Assembly: GCA_037176885.1 (NCBI GenBank)
Contig: JAWWNJ010000135.1
Span: 372,001-436,000 of the forward strand
DNA from: Favolaschia claudopus
Taxonomy: Eukaryota; Basidiomycota; Agaricomycetes; Agaricales; Mycenaceae
Length of the DNA: 64,000 nucleotides
Direction: 5' to 3'
Shown: positions 43,430 to 56,169 of the stretch, piece after piece
Layout of the letters: every line of letters starts with the position of its first letter
Numbering within the stretch: the first letter of the stretch is position 1
Translations under genes and position numbers: made by a program
The notes under the pieces: generated by a model
The model's input: the letters and a program-made list of their open reading frames with translations, nothing else
The model's database searches: none
Told to the model about the DNA's origin: nothing

Positions 43430-45885
43430 AAAACTACAGAGAGTCGAATTCTCAAGCTCTCAGTTGTAGTTCTCTTCAATCCTTCGAAAATGAGAGGACT
43501 GGAGTCGACTGAGAGGGTGATCTGTAAAGATCAGTGGAAACAACCATATAAATCAGAGAAATAATGCCTCACGCCTAGAGCCTCAAGTAGAGCCTAGGCA
43601 AGGCAAAGATAGGACTATCCAGCACCCGTGCCTCTCACAGAGCTTCGGAGTTACTCAACGAAAGCTGAGGAGGCGAAATGGGTGATTTGGTAGAAGTAAA
43701 GATGATAATGATCATGTGACTTGTAACTGAAGAGTAACTAAAATAGGTAAACAGCAGTGCACCTTACACGGGGTGCTTATGAATCATGATGCCAGTCGAG
43801 AATTTCGATTTTTGCCGCAAGGTAGTGTTCTCCTTCTTCGTAAAGACGGGTGCTTCGGGTGTTTTCTTTTTTACCTCTGGCTTTTTTCGCTCCTATGGCC
43901 CTTGAAGACAGGACCAACCCGGCCAAAGAGGAACAGCCAATTGTACGTACTTGGAGTATAATGTTTCAAAAAGTCATAGTGATTCGTTTTACAGACAAGA
44001 CCAAGCATGATTCACTATAGGCCCATCAGTGCTCAAGCTAATAGGATATAGATGTTCATAACCATGTTGCCTTGAAAGTGATCGAAGAAGTATTAGATTT
44101 GAAAATGTCATTGCCTGCATGACACACAAATTTGTGCTGGTCCTTGCAAATGATCAAAGGGATCAATATCAGATAGGGTCTGAATGTGTGCATTGTTGAA
44201 CCCCCAAGCAAAGTGATTGCCATTAGAACTACAAGCCATTAGATGTGCCAGCATACTCTGTGGCTGTGGCAAAATACAAACAGGTTAGGAATGAACTCTT
44301 CCCAGCTGTCCTTGCAATCCGAATCACATTAAAATCATGGTTGGGCTTGATGAGGGGTCGGGGGTACAGCTGCAAGCAATCAAAAACTGAGCATTTTGCT
44401 TGAACCACTTAAAAACTGGTTTATAAACTGGTGTTTATAAACACATTTACAGACTTGATCAATGAAAATTCAATAGCACCTATGCTGTCAATGTGGGCAG
44501 AGATCTCCTTGATTTGTTGGGAAGCATGGTAATTTTGTTGGTTACCATTAGCAACGTTTAGCAATAGAGGAATGGATGATAAAAGATACAATAACCAAGA
44601 GCATGTGATTGATCAGAGCTGTTGCATGGTGGCTGTGCTTAGGTGTCAAGGCATTCGGAGAAGTCATTGTGGGAAAGGCCTATACCTATTAGTAAGCATT
44701 TCCCATGAACACTTCTCTTTCTTCAAAGCCTTGATCACTGCCTCCTATGCTAGCCAATCACTCCTCTGCAGCTGTTGCTCAAGAGTATGTTATCACTATT
44801 GAAATCTTCATTTGAAGCTATTGACCTGCTTAAAAAAAAAAAATCATCCCTTTTCAGAAGACAGACCAACGATAGAAATTCAGGGATAGCAAATGACATC
44901 CTGTCTAACATAGATGGCATGCTTTTGTCATTGTGAACAGTATAGAATAGGCCCTGCTGGAAAAACTTTTGATTTATGGTCTGACTGGCTAACATTCTGA
45001 GCAATCAGCTCTGGGCCACTGTCTGCAGTGTTGGGCCCAGGCTGTTCCACGGGAAGCAACAGCTGTAGGTGTAGGTTGATGACCTGTATCCAACCCTTGC
45101 ACTGGCACTCGCCAAAATCCTCACAAAAATTGTCACATCTCCCTTTGTGACAAGGTCTGTGGCGAGTTTCTTTGTCTTTTTCTTGTAATACTCAGAAAAA
45201 CACTTCAAACTAGGCTCATCCAGTATCAGCAGGAGTATATAGCAATTAGGGCTGTGCGCTGTGCCTGTCGTGCCAGTGTGTTGGCTCCCGTTCAACGGGT
45301 AGCTGTCCCGTCCCACAGAGGATTTTCAGACTTCAACGACGGCACGGTAACGGGATGGTGGGGTGCCATGATGGCCGTGATGGTTTTTCTCAACTAGACT
45401 CCAGGATGGATGGAACAGCTGCTTGGAAGAAACATTTTGGAGGCAAGTACCAAATCACCGGTTCCGATGGAATTTTGGGAATGTCGGAGCACCGGTCATC
45501 AAACCGGCAACTCACCTTTGTTCTTGACATCTACGATATCTTTGCCTCTGTGACGTGTCTTGACTGCTCAGACACGACACTCAGTCCAGAAACCTACACA
45601 ATGCACCAGAACTCATACTACTTGTTGACTGAATACTTCGATTCCGCTCAATACTGGTCTGAGCCTCCCAATGGAATGGTACATCACTAGCGCATCAACC
45701 GCATATTTCCCTGTTCTTTAGCTGAAAGTCTTTGACCCCACCTCAATGTCGACTTCCTGTGCCTCTCCGTGCGGCAGCGCATGATTTTATATTTTTTGCT
45801 GAGTGATTTTGCGGCTTTTAACCGAATGGTGGGGGTATAAAAGCTTAGCCACTCTCTCTGAGATTTTCACGGTGTTTTGTCTACA
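43430..45885. other. No convincing gene over 2.4 kb
   Basis: Sparse short ORFs. The best is 45355-45690 (+), WKKHFGGKYQITGSDGILGM then LDIYDIFASVTCLDCSD, which is not recognised. AT content rises around 44000-44600. TATAAAAG at 45836-45843 lies 43 bp before the hAT-derived start and may be its promoter. Confidence 0.35.
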
Positions 45886-46690
45886 ATGACCGACCAGTGC
45901 GCTCTCGACACGAATGGTAACCTTAAGGACGCTTCCGAAATCGGATTCTACAAGTCTGAAACCAATGCAAAGGCCATCTCCGCAAAATCTACAGGTATGC
46001 AGAAACAGTCGTGGCATTTGCGAGTGGACTCAAGATATTCCTAGAACCTCGTCGCAGTGGCCGCAAACGCCAAGCTGACAACTTTGCTCTGTATCTCAGA
46101 GCTGAGAAAGCTGACAACGATGGAAATCCCATTGTTGAGGCGCCCAAAAAAAACCCGGTCTACAGCACCTCGGGTGAAGCGCGTGCTCGAGTCCATTAGC
46201 ATTTGTAGTGCGACTACTCTGATGGCGACAACTAAACGGCCAATATTGTCGTTTACACATACTGTATTCTGTGGTCTCCAGGAGGATATTCATACTTCCA
46301 TTCACGACCTGCCAATATCAACTCCTTCTGCCTTATGGAACAGACTAATAGAAGCGCACCGGAAATTGAGTGACTATTACTACAAGTCTGACGCTTCACC
46401 GTTCTACACTTGGGCTGCTTGTAAGTCTTGATATCTTTATTTTGCGATAATCAACTTGTATTCTGTTACAGTTTTGGACCCACAAATTTCATACAGCGGG
46501 CTGAACCCAGACTTGGAAAACGGTGAAGAACTTCTTGCCGGCCGCAATAAATCAAAACGCAAGCTCGAGGCTCATTTCCGCCGCCATTAGACTGAGAGGT
46601 CACCGACAAAGTCGGCGCCGGAACCCTCGCACGCTTCAACACCTTTGACCTCTCAGATTCAGGCATCCCCAGACAAGGACTTCACACATT
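45886..46690 (+). pseudogene. hAT transposase internal-deletion derivative
   Basis: ATG at 45886 follows a TATAAAAG box. Exon 45886-45994 (MTDQCALDTNGNLKDASEIG FYKSETNAKAISAKST), a 50-nt intron, then EPRRSGRKRQADNFALYLRA EKADNDGNPIVEAPKK to a TAG near 46197. After a break, LWNRLIEAHRKLSDYYYKSD ASPFYTWAA is joined through an intron (46421-46470) to VLDPQISYSGLNPDLENGEE LLAGRNKSKRKLEAHFRR. KLSDYY...SPFYTWA.LLDP.I.Y matches the hAT region that precedes the dimerisation domain. The zinc-finger and RNase H-like core are missing, as in a deletion derivative. Confidence 0.5.
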
Positions 46691-47394
46691 TACTGTTGGC
46701 CCACAATTGTATTTACCTTCGTATTCAATCCCAATCACATCACATCCACGTGCAAACCTTTTCATCTGTCGTTGAAATTACGACCTACTACAGACCCGTG
46801 TTCCATTTTTACGCAAAAAAAGCCCCTGGCAACTGCCGTGGCGGCCGTCCCGTCCCGCCACCCTAAACACATACACACATTTTATTGGATTATATTTGTG
46901 ATTTATATCTCGGTGTATTTCACGCCTATACCTACACACAACGTCTCACTGGGTCACGACAAGGGCCCAATATGGTGTGCACATTCCCCGTCAAAGTCTC
47001 TTGCCATTGATTTAATGGCATGACAGTGCACTGACACAAATATAACAAAGGCAGAAGACTATACGGAAGTTGCTGAGGCTCATGGAAAATTTAACAAAGG
47101 GAAGTTGTGATGTTGATCCCGTTCTTTGGTGAGGGTTATGGCAAGGGCCGAGTGTGGGTCATGAACCCAGGGGCCACATACTTTGTCTCCTGTGTACTGT
47201 GCGCAAGGATTTAATGCAGTTGGAATGCGGTTTGTGCCTCCTGAGCATCCTTGCACTCCATAATTTGTGCCTTCTAGAACTGTATGACATCCAACTTTGG
47301 TCATGATGGCTGACATCAGGAAACAAGATGCATAACATGCTCACATCACAAGTGTAAGCGACCATAATCCAATGAATCTTGAACATCAGATTAG
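46691..47394. other. No gene seen
   Basis: CCGTCCCGTCCCGCCACCCTAA near 46846 may be the right end of the hAT derivative (compare TTAGGGCTGTG at 45247), but the match is weak. Nothing else found. Confidence 0.3.
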
Positions 47395-47966
47395 ACGGTA
47401 ATCGGAAGGAGCGCAGTCGATTCGCTTTCGACCGATTTTTGTTGTTGCCAGGAACAGAGTCCGCCACAATCTCGTCGAATTCTTCTCGCGGAAGGACAAT
47501 CAAATTCCCCTCCAGCGCGCAGTGGCACACAATGGCATGCTTTGTGAATATTAGCCATTGTGAAATCAGGTGGGAGCGCAAGACACACATGGCCAGCAGA
47601 GATAACTAATGATTTTCCGCGCACAGCGGCATGCACTGGGCCTTCCTTGAGCTTTTGGGTGAGTAGATAGCGTCCAGCCGCGTTCTTCGCGAGCTTCTTG
47701 TCGTCGTGTGCATTCCCAGGGATCTCGGAGGGTTCGAGCGATGGAGAATAGTCGCCGATATCAACGGAGAATGTGTCGTGGGATTTGGCGGCAGTCCCTT
47801 CCGCCCATGCTCGGGGAAAAATACGGAGATATCCTTCTCAAATTAGAAGGAGTTGAACATCCCTGAAGCAAAACACACCTTCAGGCCAGAACCCAGTGCG
47901 ATAGGCTTTCTTCAGAGCCTGCCGAATCCGATGCAAGAAACCTCGAAGCACTTGTGACTCCGGCAT
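47395..47966 (-). CDS. Hypothetical protein, two or more exons
   Basis: ATG at 47966: MPESQVLRGFLHRIRQALKK AYRTGFWPEG. Exon 47879-47966, a 45-nt intron (47834-47878), then in phase YLRIFPRAWAEGTAAKSHDT FSVDIGDYSPSLEPSEIPGN AHDDKKLAKNAAGRYLLTQK LKEGPVHAAVRGKSLVISAG. After VCLALPPDFT (about 47560) the best-looking protein moves to another frame (EGNLIVLPREEFDEIVADSV PGNNKNR), so an intron or a frameshift lies near 47520-47560. No known motif. One of the few non-transposon-looking units in the window, but it could be a gene fragment. Confidence 0.4.
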
Positions 47967-48741
47967 GGTGACAGATATGAGAGCCGGAAATCTTCTAGGA
48001 TAGACCAGAGTATAGATACACACAGCAGACGAGCTGCTGAAGGGGTAGAGGCGGCAAGAGCGAGCAAGCAGTGAGCGGGAGAAAGCAAGTTGAGTTTGAT
48101 CAGATGACTTGATCGGCGCTGACGTCACATCAGCCGAATCCGCCGAGACCGCGAACAGGTGCGTATTTTTCTGTCGACTGTCGCACTTGCGTATTTTTTG
48201 AAACTTGCTTGGTGTGTAGATTCATTCCAAATTCATACCTGTGTACTTGAATGCCTTAGGTGTGTGTTTCTTTTGCGAGAATTGTGCCTGTGTTTTTTTG
48301 TTGATCAAGAACGTGCGCTTTGTTTGATGCCTCAACTGCGGGTGTGTATTTTGGCAGTGGAAGTTGGAGGCAAGGCGAGCCGCCTTGCGCATTAGAGGTG
48401 TCTGGGGAGCATTGGGTGGAGTGTATGGAGCCGGGATGCGAGGAGGCATTGAAAAGTGCTTCGGAAATGGCACAAGGAAGAGGTAGACGAAAAAAATGCA
48501 CCAGAAGCGACACGGGATCGTTATATGCCGTATCTCTTTCCCCGAGACCTGCTGTATGCGAGGACAGCGTTGATATGCGAGGGAAATAGTGACAGTGACT
48601 TGTAGGGAGTGACACGAGGAGCAGAGAGTACAGTCAATGGAAAAGATTGCTGGAGGAACTGAGTGCACAAGGATTTGCTGGCTCTATCTAGTAGTACGAA
48701 CCGTCGCGTACGCGTAGTGAGACAAAAGAAGTTGTCGAAGA
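47967..48741. other. No gene seen
   Basis: Upstream region of the minus-strand gene. The overlapping ORFs at 48159-48668 on both strands have no support. Confidence 0.35.
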
Positions 48742-48743
48742 TA

Positions 48744-49674
48744 CAGTGCCGGACACGCAAAGTCGACAATGTTGATTGCCGGCGAACGAATTTTGGGGGT
48801 AAATCTGACTTCAGATTCGGATTCGCCGACCCCTGAAAAGCTCAAAAAACCACCTCCGAAGTTTTTCCCACGACATTTTGGCTGTGGCCAAATTTTTGAG
48901 GTCAAAAATCGAAACTGTGTGTACCCCTTTTGAGCTCCGAGCGCAAAATTACTGATCCTTGGTAGGTGTAAGTGGAAGGGAGACGGCCTGAACTACAATC
49001 TGGGCGGTGATCCGTGCAAATTTTCAGCACCAACCCACGGCAGCGACACGGCATGGTGGTCGGCAAGCATGGTCTGTGATAGAATTGATCAACATGATGT
49101 AAGTTGTCCAAATACGGCGATGTTTCCCAAGGAATTTGTGGCAAAACGGCTCGTGAAATTGCTTTGATGTTATCAGGGGCAGAACCAGCTCGATTAACGG
49201 AGTCTATTGCACTATGTTTAGCAATTTTCCCATGAAATCACTGCGTTCAAACAGTCCCTAAAACGGAGCCGGGTAGTTGCGTCTAGACTCGGCCTTTGCC
49301 GGCCATCTCACAATTCCGCTACAGCCGTGGAACGGAGACGCAGTCTAGACGCGCCTAGACGCATGACGAGGCGTGTGTACACGTCACAGCAGAGCTCGAT
49401 AGCACGTGCCGAGGCCGTCTTACGGCCATCATCTAGCCATCGAAAATCTAGCCGGCGCTTGAACGCAGTGAATCTCGGTGTTCGGCCAAAATTTTGGGGT
49501 CAATTTTTTTTTTTTTTTTTTTTTTTGATTTTGAGTTTGGGGGAAATCGGCTCGTGCAAAACCGTTGTTTGGGTCTATAACAACATGTTTACACAGAAAA
49601 CTAGCCGCCTGGGCGTATGTCACACCTTCCATAAATGGAAGATCAAAGTTGTCGACTTTGCGTGTCCGGCACTG
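48744..49674. mobile_element. 931-bp TIR element, CAGTGCCGGACACGCAAAGT termini, TA-flanked
   Basis: Inverted repeats of about 26 bp end to end (CAGTGCCGGACACGCAAAGT continuing CGACAA), with TA at 48742-48743 and 49675-49676. The CAGTGCC start is shared with family M1, but the interior differs. A run of 23 T lies at 49504-49526. Non-coding; Tc1/mariner type. Confidence 0.7.
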
Positions 49675-49794
49675 TAGAAGAGAAGACAGGAGATTGTCGT
49701 TCACACGCCAACGGCATTACTCATTTAGGATGGAAGCAGTGCGGCCGGCAGCGCGGGTCCGTTAAACCGATCACCATTCTGTACAATGAGTCCT

Positions 49795-50207
49795 AGTGCT
49801 GTGTAAAATTGCTCCCCGGCCATGTAATTTACTGTAAGTTCAAAGCGGGCCCAGAGAACATATGTAATTTACATGTAAATTACATGTAAAATTCAAAATT
49901 CCCGTGCTCCCAGGGTGTAAAAAAATCTCGTTTTCGCTTGCCGAAAATTGTGCCGATCGGTGCCGAACGATTGATCTGGAACAAATGCACTGGAATTGGA
50001 TTTAAAGTTGCTCTTGAACCTGTTTTTGAAATCCTGAAGGCTGATTCCAGCCGTTTTTGAGCGCTTTTGAGCTCCTGCCTCATTCAGTATTTTACGCTAT
50101 TTTACATGGAGGTTGAGACCCTGGATGTAAATTACGTATTTTACAATGTAAATTACATGTAAAAAACCCGTGATGTAATTTACATCGGGCAATTTTACCC
50201 AGCACTG
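49795..50207. mobile_element. 413-bp MITE rich in ATGTAAATTACAT
   Basis: Left AGTGCTGTGTAAAATTGCTC, right complement AGTGCTGGGTAAAATTGCCC. Near both ends ATGTAATTTACAT-type palindromes repeat (49833-49890 and 50130-50185). Flanks do not show a clean duplication. No ORF inside is credible. Confidence 0.6.
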
Positions 50208-52278
50208 TGGAAGTCACGTTTGATGCCCCATCAGGGCCCAAACAACACCATCGGAGGCAGCAAAACCTTGCCCTCTGCACCCAATCTGCACCATACAGCC
50301 GAAAAATAATCATGAATATAGAACAGGTTATGGTTCACACAAGATTGAGCCCAGGCAGGTATATTCGAGGCGCGAGAGAGCGACGAGATGGGGGTGCGAG
50401 AGCTACAGGAAATCGGTACGTACGACACAATATCAACACAATATAAGGAATATACAAAGGGACGGATAGGGGGGGTGTAGCGAGGAAACGGATAGATAGG
50501 GAAGGCGGCGCGTGATGGTCTCACGCCTTCAACAATGAACCACCGAGTTATGAATATCTTTGAACGCGGGGCGTTTGTTTACTCTGATTCCATGCTTTTC
50601 TCCACCTCGAACCTTTGTTTGCATCCCAAAACATGAACATTATGCCTGTGTGACGCTTAGAATTTTGAAAAGAGGCCTGGTTAGTGTTCAGAAATGTAGG
50701 AAACATCATTCTATTTATCCAAACTCTTTACATGCGTAGAATTCATGTGGACCGGATTTGAGACTCTGTTTCCAAATGAGCGGCCCACGTACCCGCTCCA
50801 GCATCAACCCTGCGCTGCACAATTTTATCGCGTCAGGAGTGTAGACCCGTAAAAATGGCGGCGCACTTACCCAGACGGCAACTTCCCTCGGTATTTTTTG
50901 CGCGTGTAACATGCAATGAACTAGTTAGGGTAACACTTAGAAAAAAGCACCAGATTAAGCACTTACCTGGATATCAATTCGACGACGTGAAGGCCCCGCC
51001 GCATCCTTTCAAGTCCCGGGAGGTGGTCAGCCGCGGCGTCACTCATGGAGCGGGATGACTTGCCGTAGGGCCTCTGTACGTCCGACGCTGTTGTGCTTGT
51101 CAGTCAACGAGAAAACCCGGAAGTAGAGGTTGCTGATCAACGCACCCGTGTATCTGCAATGGTGTCAAGATGCACTCACGACCAGTTGACGCCCAAGTCG
51201 ATATGCTGTTTGAGCTGGTATGATACCCATATCCATATGGATCAGCAAAAAGAAACACCGTGCAAGAGACGGCGATGCGGAAATTTGATTGGGAAGCGAA
51301 ATCTTGCAGCCTCAGTGTGAGCGTAGGATGAAGCAGCTGGGAGCTGACGACCGCATTTGTACTGATGAAAGCCATTGATATTGTTGGCCTATTCCTCGGG
51401 CTTGAACTGCAAGTTGTCGTCGCCGTCAAATTTTACAAGTCAGGGGTCCAGCGTGACGCGGAGAACAAGAGCACATATCCTGCGCGTGAAGTAGTTAGCA
51501 TCGCTGGACTAAACAAAGCATACGAGTACACGCACCGTTAAATGCACCGCGACATGCACCGACCTGAACTCCACGATAATCGTCGCGGACATCCCCAGGA
51601 GAGCAGGACCCGTCACGAGTTGACGACCTCGGTGCATGCCCTGACGCGTCCGACGCGTCAGCCTTGCGAGCGGGCAAGCAACCCGCCAAGGAGACAGACA
51701 CTAAAAGGCGGTTGGGAGGTGTTGGGCGACATCTAGAGTCAGTGTGTGCCGTATGCGACGCGTAGAAGGCTGCAGAAAGCGCGGGGTCGGGCAGGGTGGT
51801 GGGAGGAAAGGAAGAGACGCGTCAACAATAACAAACACGCTATTGACCGTGTCGAGTGAACAACAATAAATACGGAGGAAAAGTCTTTTATTTTCGGCGC
51901 TACGTAGTTCTTCAAAATGGTTAGCCTACAGCAGTTCGGGTTATACGTGATGGTAGTGCTAGTTAGTTCATGCTACGGTAAGTAAGTCTACGAGAGAGTC
52001 CAAGAAAAATCTGCGAAAAAGTCCTAGTCCATGACAAAGCCCAAACTTTGAAACCTATTAGTTCTCAGGATTCAGGCGCTTGCTCGTGCGCCGAGTTTGC
52101 GCATCTCCGCTGTCCTTTGCAGTTTACCTGCTTTGTTTTCGTTGCCTTCTGCTTTGGCTGAACGGGCTGAATGGGCAGAAACTCAGCGAAGTCTATTGGT
52201 GTTCAGATACGGCTCACCTCTTTGTAGTCCGCCAGCGTTATCGGCTTCTGCACCACACCCCTTGGGGCAGGCAGTAAT
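50208..52278. other. No convincing gene over 2 kb
   Basis: Short ORFs on both strands. None has paired splice sites that extend it, and no repeat ends were identified. Confidence 0.3.
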
Positions 52279-54840
52279 CTATAAAACACACAAGGCGTCA
52301 GTTATGTTTCGAAGAAAAACGGCACCGCCGACCTTAAGCGTGCCCGTATCTCCTGCCACAACCTCGACTGTTTTTGTCGTCGATTTGACCGCAGAGGCGT
52401 CTTGTCCTTGCTTGCGATCGTCGACCTCGATCACTTGCGGCGTGGATTTTTCCGTCTTCACCGTGTTTTGCACAGACGGAGGTCTCGTAGCTGCCAATGC
52501 GCGACGATGTCTGGGAGGGGCGGATGTGTTGAGCAGCGGTGTGGTAAGCCCCGATGGCTCCGTCTTCATGGGGCTTGGGGCCCTACGTCAGCATAGGTCT
52601 TGCCCGGAGTAACCGACGAATGAGGATATCTGTGAGAAGAGGTGCTGGGGCCACCGAAGGGAGATGCAGTTGTGGGAAAGATATATCGACCATTGTTGAG
52701 AGCAGAGCTGGAGGGAACGAAACGATCTCCGAAGGCGGAGGAAGGCGGAGATTTAGGACCGAGCCATGGGGAAGCAGCAAAACGTGAGCCGCTTCCACCG
52801 ACGTGGGGTTGGCGAGGGTTGGCGCGTGTCAACCAGGGTGTCGCGTGAGCTCGATTGCGAGGCTTTGGGAGCGGGAGGCGCGATCGTACGGAAGCAGGGG
52901 CATACATTTGATGCGTGACGGGAGGGGTGCGGCGAGAGCTGGACGGCAGAGCCACGGGAGCGGGACGAGCGCTCCCTTCGCCTACCGAGGAAGACGAAGT
53001 GGTGGGGTGGGCTCAGCGGGCTTGGAATTGTTGCGCTCCGGGAAGCTTTCTCATTTCACGCGCGTTGGCGCGCAAAACGGCATCAGCAGCCTCGTCAAAA
53101 TCATCTTCCGGGTTGAATAATTTACCGTATTCTTTGCTTGTGAGCCTCTCGAGGGAGGCGTTGTCGTAGTTGTCGTACCCAAGGTCTTCCATGATGAGGC
53201 GTGTGGCTGCATACGGGACCAGAATCCAATCCACGAAGTCTTCGAGGCTTATGTGATTCGCTGACGCGAAGTCGTTATAGTTGAAGTTGACCTCGTCATG
53301 GGCAACGATGTTATCCACGGTGTTGTAGAGCATTACTTCTAGATTTAGGGGATTGGTGATCGTCGAAGGCATGATGTGATCAAGTACACGCCCTGAGGTC
53401 CATAACTGCGAATCGCTTCAGTCACAACAACATGGTCGAGCACACAAGACTTACTAGCCGCATGACCGATGCTCCAACAGGGCAGGCAATTCTCTCTTAT
53501 TTTGTAAACCCTCGAAGGCAACGAGCTTATAATTTATCGCCAGGAGAAACTCCTCCCAGATTGGCTGCGATGCCAAGTGGTGTGGTTCGAGGATCATCCG
53601 AACATACGAGTTGCACAACTCGTCCTGCACCAGACGACGCGCCAAATACTGCGGATCAAATCCTGGAAGCCACTGCCTGCGCTGGCCCAACGCGAATACT
53701 GCTCCGACGCTCCGTAGTTATGGCGGTACATATTTCTGGCTCGATGATGCGCACGCCTTTGTCCCCGAGCTTTTGTTGCGCACGGCGCTTCTCGAATAGG
53801 GATAGAATTTTTGCGACGGGTTCACGAGGGAGCGCGTCGGAGCACATCACACTGGGGCAGGTCTTGGGAAGTGTGTCCCAGGTCAGGGCCGCTTCTGGAG
53901 TTTCGGTGGCGTGTTTATTTCGGGCTGCCCGTGAGACCTGCGCGGCGTGGGCTCTCCCTTTACCCTTGTCAATCTTGTTGGCAGGGGTTGCGAGGGTTTG
54001 TACGCGGGCTGCAGCGGGAGACGCGGGGCTGGGAGCTCGATTTTCCTAATCTTGATCAGCGGTGGCCTAAACGTATGAAAAACAACAAACCTTTTCATCT
54101 ACAATCATGACATGATCGTGGAACTCCCGGGGATCACCGTCGTTGTCGGGGAAGTATTCCTGGTCGTTTTCCTGGGAAAAATGAGTGGGTATGCGAAACA
54201 CAATAAATCCTGGGTATTTACATCGACCGTTTGATCGTCGTTGGCGGGGAACTGTCCCTGCTCGTTCGCCTGGAAAAGAATGAGTTGGTGTGGGAAGCAT
54301 ATTAAATACTGGGAACTTACATCTACCATCCTCACTTGCTTCACATCAGAGCTGTCGTCCTCTTCTTCTATATCCTCCCAGTCCGTATCGTCGTCATCAG
54401 GACCCGGAGACAAGACCGCAGCATCCTGAAGAACTCTCCACGATTTTGCGCTTGGACTAAAGATACAAAAGGCCAGAGAAGATAGTAGACAGGAAGAAAT
54501 AGCGTACAATTCTTTTCTGAGTGGCCTTAGATTTAGGCTTTGAGGAAGTCGGTAGTTCAGGACGCTTTGAGCTGGGCTCTTTCCGCCTGTTCCTTCGCCC
54601 ATGCGGCCTCCACCGTCTTTCCTCCGCCTTTTTTGCTCGCCGCCCAGAAAGGTCCGCGCGATCTCCTTTGCAGCCCATGCATTTTCAAATTGTCCCTCCT
54701 GAACCTGTTTGAGGTAAGCTTCACGAATATGACGAGAGGTCAAGAGACGAATAACTACTTTGATCAGCATTTGCTGAGCCTTTTACTTCGATTGGAGTCC
54801 ATATGCTTCAAAGTTCGACATGTGTTCGTAGGTGAATCGC
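52279..54840 (-). pseudogene. Large uncharacterised repeat-associated protein gene, frameshifted
   Basis: Minus-strand pieces in order: YLKQVQEGQFENAWAAKEIA (about 54710), RRAKKAEERRWRPHGRRNRR (54620) and PKSKATQKRIV; acidic DDDDTDWEDIEEEDDSSDVK (54370); two short related exons (54222-54269 and about 54091-54171); CPSVMCSDALPREPVAKILS LFEKRRAQQKLGDKGVRIIE PEICTAITTERR (53770); LVQDELCNSYVRMILEPHHL (53600); LEDFVDWILVPYAATRLIME DLGYDNYDNASLERLTSKEY (53200); then Pro-rich and VEVVAGDTGTLKVGG tails. I recall the EICxAIT and DFVDWILVPYxAT blocks from an uncharacterised basidiomycete family that recurs in repeat-rich regions. Frame changes (for instance FENAWAAKEIAR to ADLSGRRAKKAEE near 54650) mark decay. 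Function unknown. Confidence 0.45.
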
Positions 54841-54967
54841 TTAACCATACGCTGATGAGTCGTGTCAGTAGGAGCAGACGTAGCAAAAGATCTAGTGGCT
54901 CACGTAACGCCGCAGGTGATCCTTGTCGCTCAGTTCCTGGAGCAGTGCCACTGGTAGTGGTGCCGGG

Positions 54968-55452
54968 TAGTGCTGCCGGAAGCTGGAGTTAGCTCCGAGC
55001 TGAGTTCAGCTCCAACTCGGCACGTTACCATAAACGGCACCTCGAGGTGATGCCAGCTCGCCTCGCCTCCCTTCCCAAAAGTGGCACCTCGAGGTGATGC
55101 CAGCTCGCCTCGACTCCACCCTCGTCACCCAAAGCGGACGACGTGACATTTCTGGTGGTGTACACTGTGTGACATCACACTCCCTCCCCAGTTTCTGTAT
55201 TGGCCGTTTCTTGGCCGTTCTCGACGTATAAAAAACAGTTTGAGCTTGAAGAGAGCTCAGAAAAACCTTCCACATAAAAATTTGGTCCATTCTCCCCTAA
55301 AATTTTGCCCTTCGGGTGGAAAGATGAACCCTGGGACACTAGATTCCCATATCCGGTATCAGCTCTGAGCCAGCTCCGGGCAACTCGAGCTGACAGCGAG
55401 CTGATGGGCAATCAACTCGAGTTCAGCTCCAACTCAGCTCCCGGCAACACTA
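54968..55452. mobile_element. 485-bp TIR element, TAGTGYTGCCGGRAGCTG ends
   Basis: Left TAGTGCTGCCGGAAGCTGGA, right complement TAGTGTTGCCGGGAGCTGAG, with GAGCTGAGTTCAGCTCCAACTC-type repeats in both arms. Inside, a 48-bp tandem duplication holds GGCACCTCGAGGTGATGCCA (55036 and 55084). The flanks show no duplication. The TAGTGTTG terminus resembles hAT. Confidence 0.55.
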
Positions 55453-55646
55453 TCCCAAAGTCATTGGAAAACCATTTGCTGCAGCTTATATTGTTCCCCC
55501 AGCGCTCTGAATATGCAGAATTCAATGCATAAAGTGCAATATAAAGTTTGGTTTTTTGTTCTTGGGCGATTTGAGACATCAATGATGGCATCAGTGATGG
55601 GACCTATTTGGCGATGCGCACCATACATATAAGTAACACTGCGTTT

Positions 55647-55815
55647 CGGTCGATTAGCCGTGCGCATCTAACTGCCCTATCTCTATCCTGCAGCGAGGAT
55701 GCCTCGGTCGATTAGCCGTGCGCATCTAACTGCTCTATCTATCCTCTGCGGTGTGGAAGCGCCAGTCAATCAGCTGTGCACATCTCTCTGTACGATCTAT
55801 CCTCTATCTATCCTC
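55647..55815. repeat. Tandem repeat, 57-bp unit, about 3 copies
   Basis: CGGTCGATTAGCCGTGCGCA TCTAACTGC...CTATC at 55647 and 55704, then a degenerate copy CAGTCAATCAGCTGTGCACA at 55763. The overlapping ORFs in three frames (55699-56311) are produced by this and the next repeat. Confidence 0.55.
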
Positions 55816-56169
55816 CTCATTCGATATCGCTGCCTATGCACTCGTACAAAGCGACCCTTCATCCATTCATTATCCCATCCGTTTCCTATCTGCCAACAAT
55901 ACCGTCTCTATCTATGGGAATGGCTACCTCATTTCCTCCCTCTCTCGTTTATTACATTCCCCATCATGCGCGGCACACATACTGTCATACCATTTCAATC
56001 ATCAACATTCTTCATGCATACGACAGACCTTATCCCTCGCACATCTCAATTCCATTGACACCTCATCGCCCACAACATTACATCCCATGCCATCTCTTCT
56101 ATTGTCTTCTCCCTGCGACCGACCACGGCGCTTTCCCTTCATACCCAGTTCTTCTTTTCATATTCATTT

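Noticed and set aside
45247..46866. TTAGGG...CCCTAA as hAT terminal repeats or telomere-like sequence around the hAT derivative
   Set aside because: Only six to eight bases match between the ends, no 8-bp duplication was found, and single TTAGGG words are not a telomere array.
49504..49526. 23-T run as a poly(A) tail of a minus-strand retrogene
   Set aside because: It lies inside a TA-flanked TIR element and no coding sequence precedes it on the minus strand.
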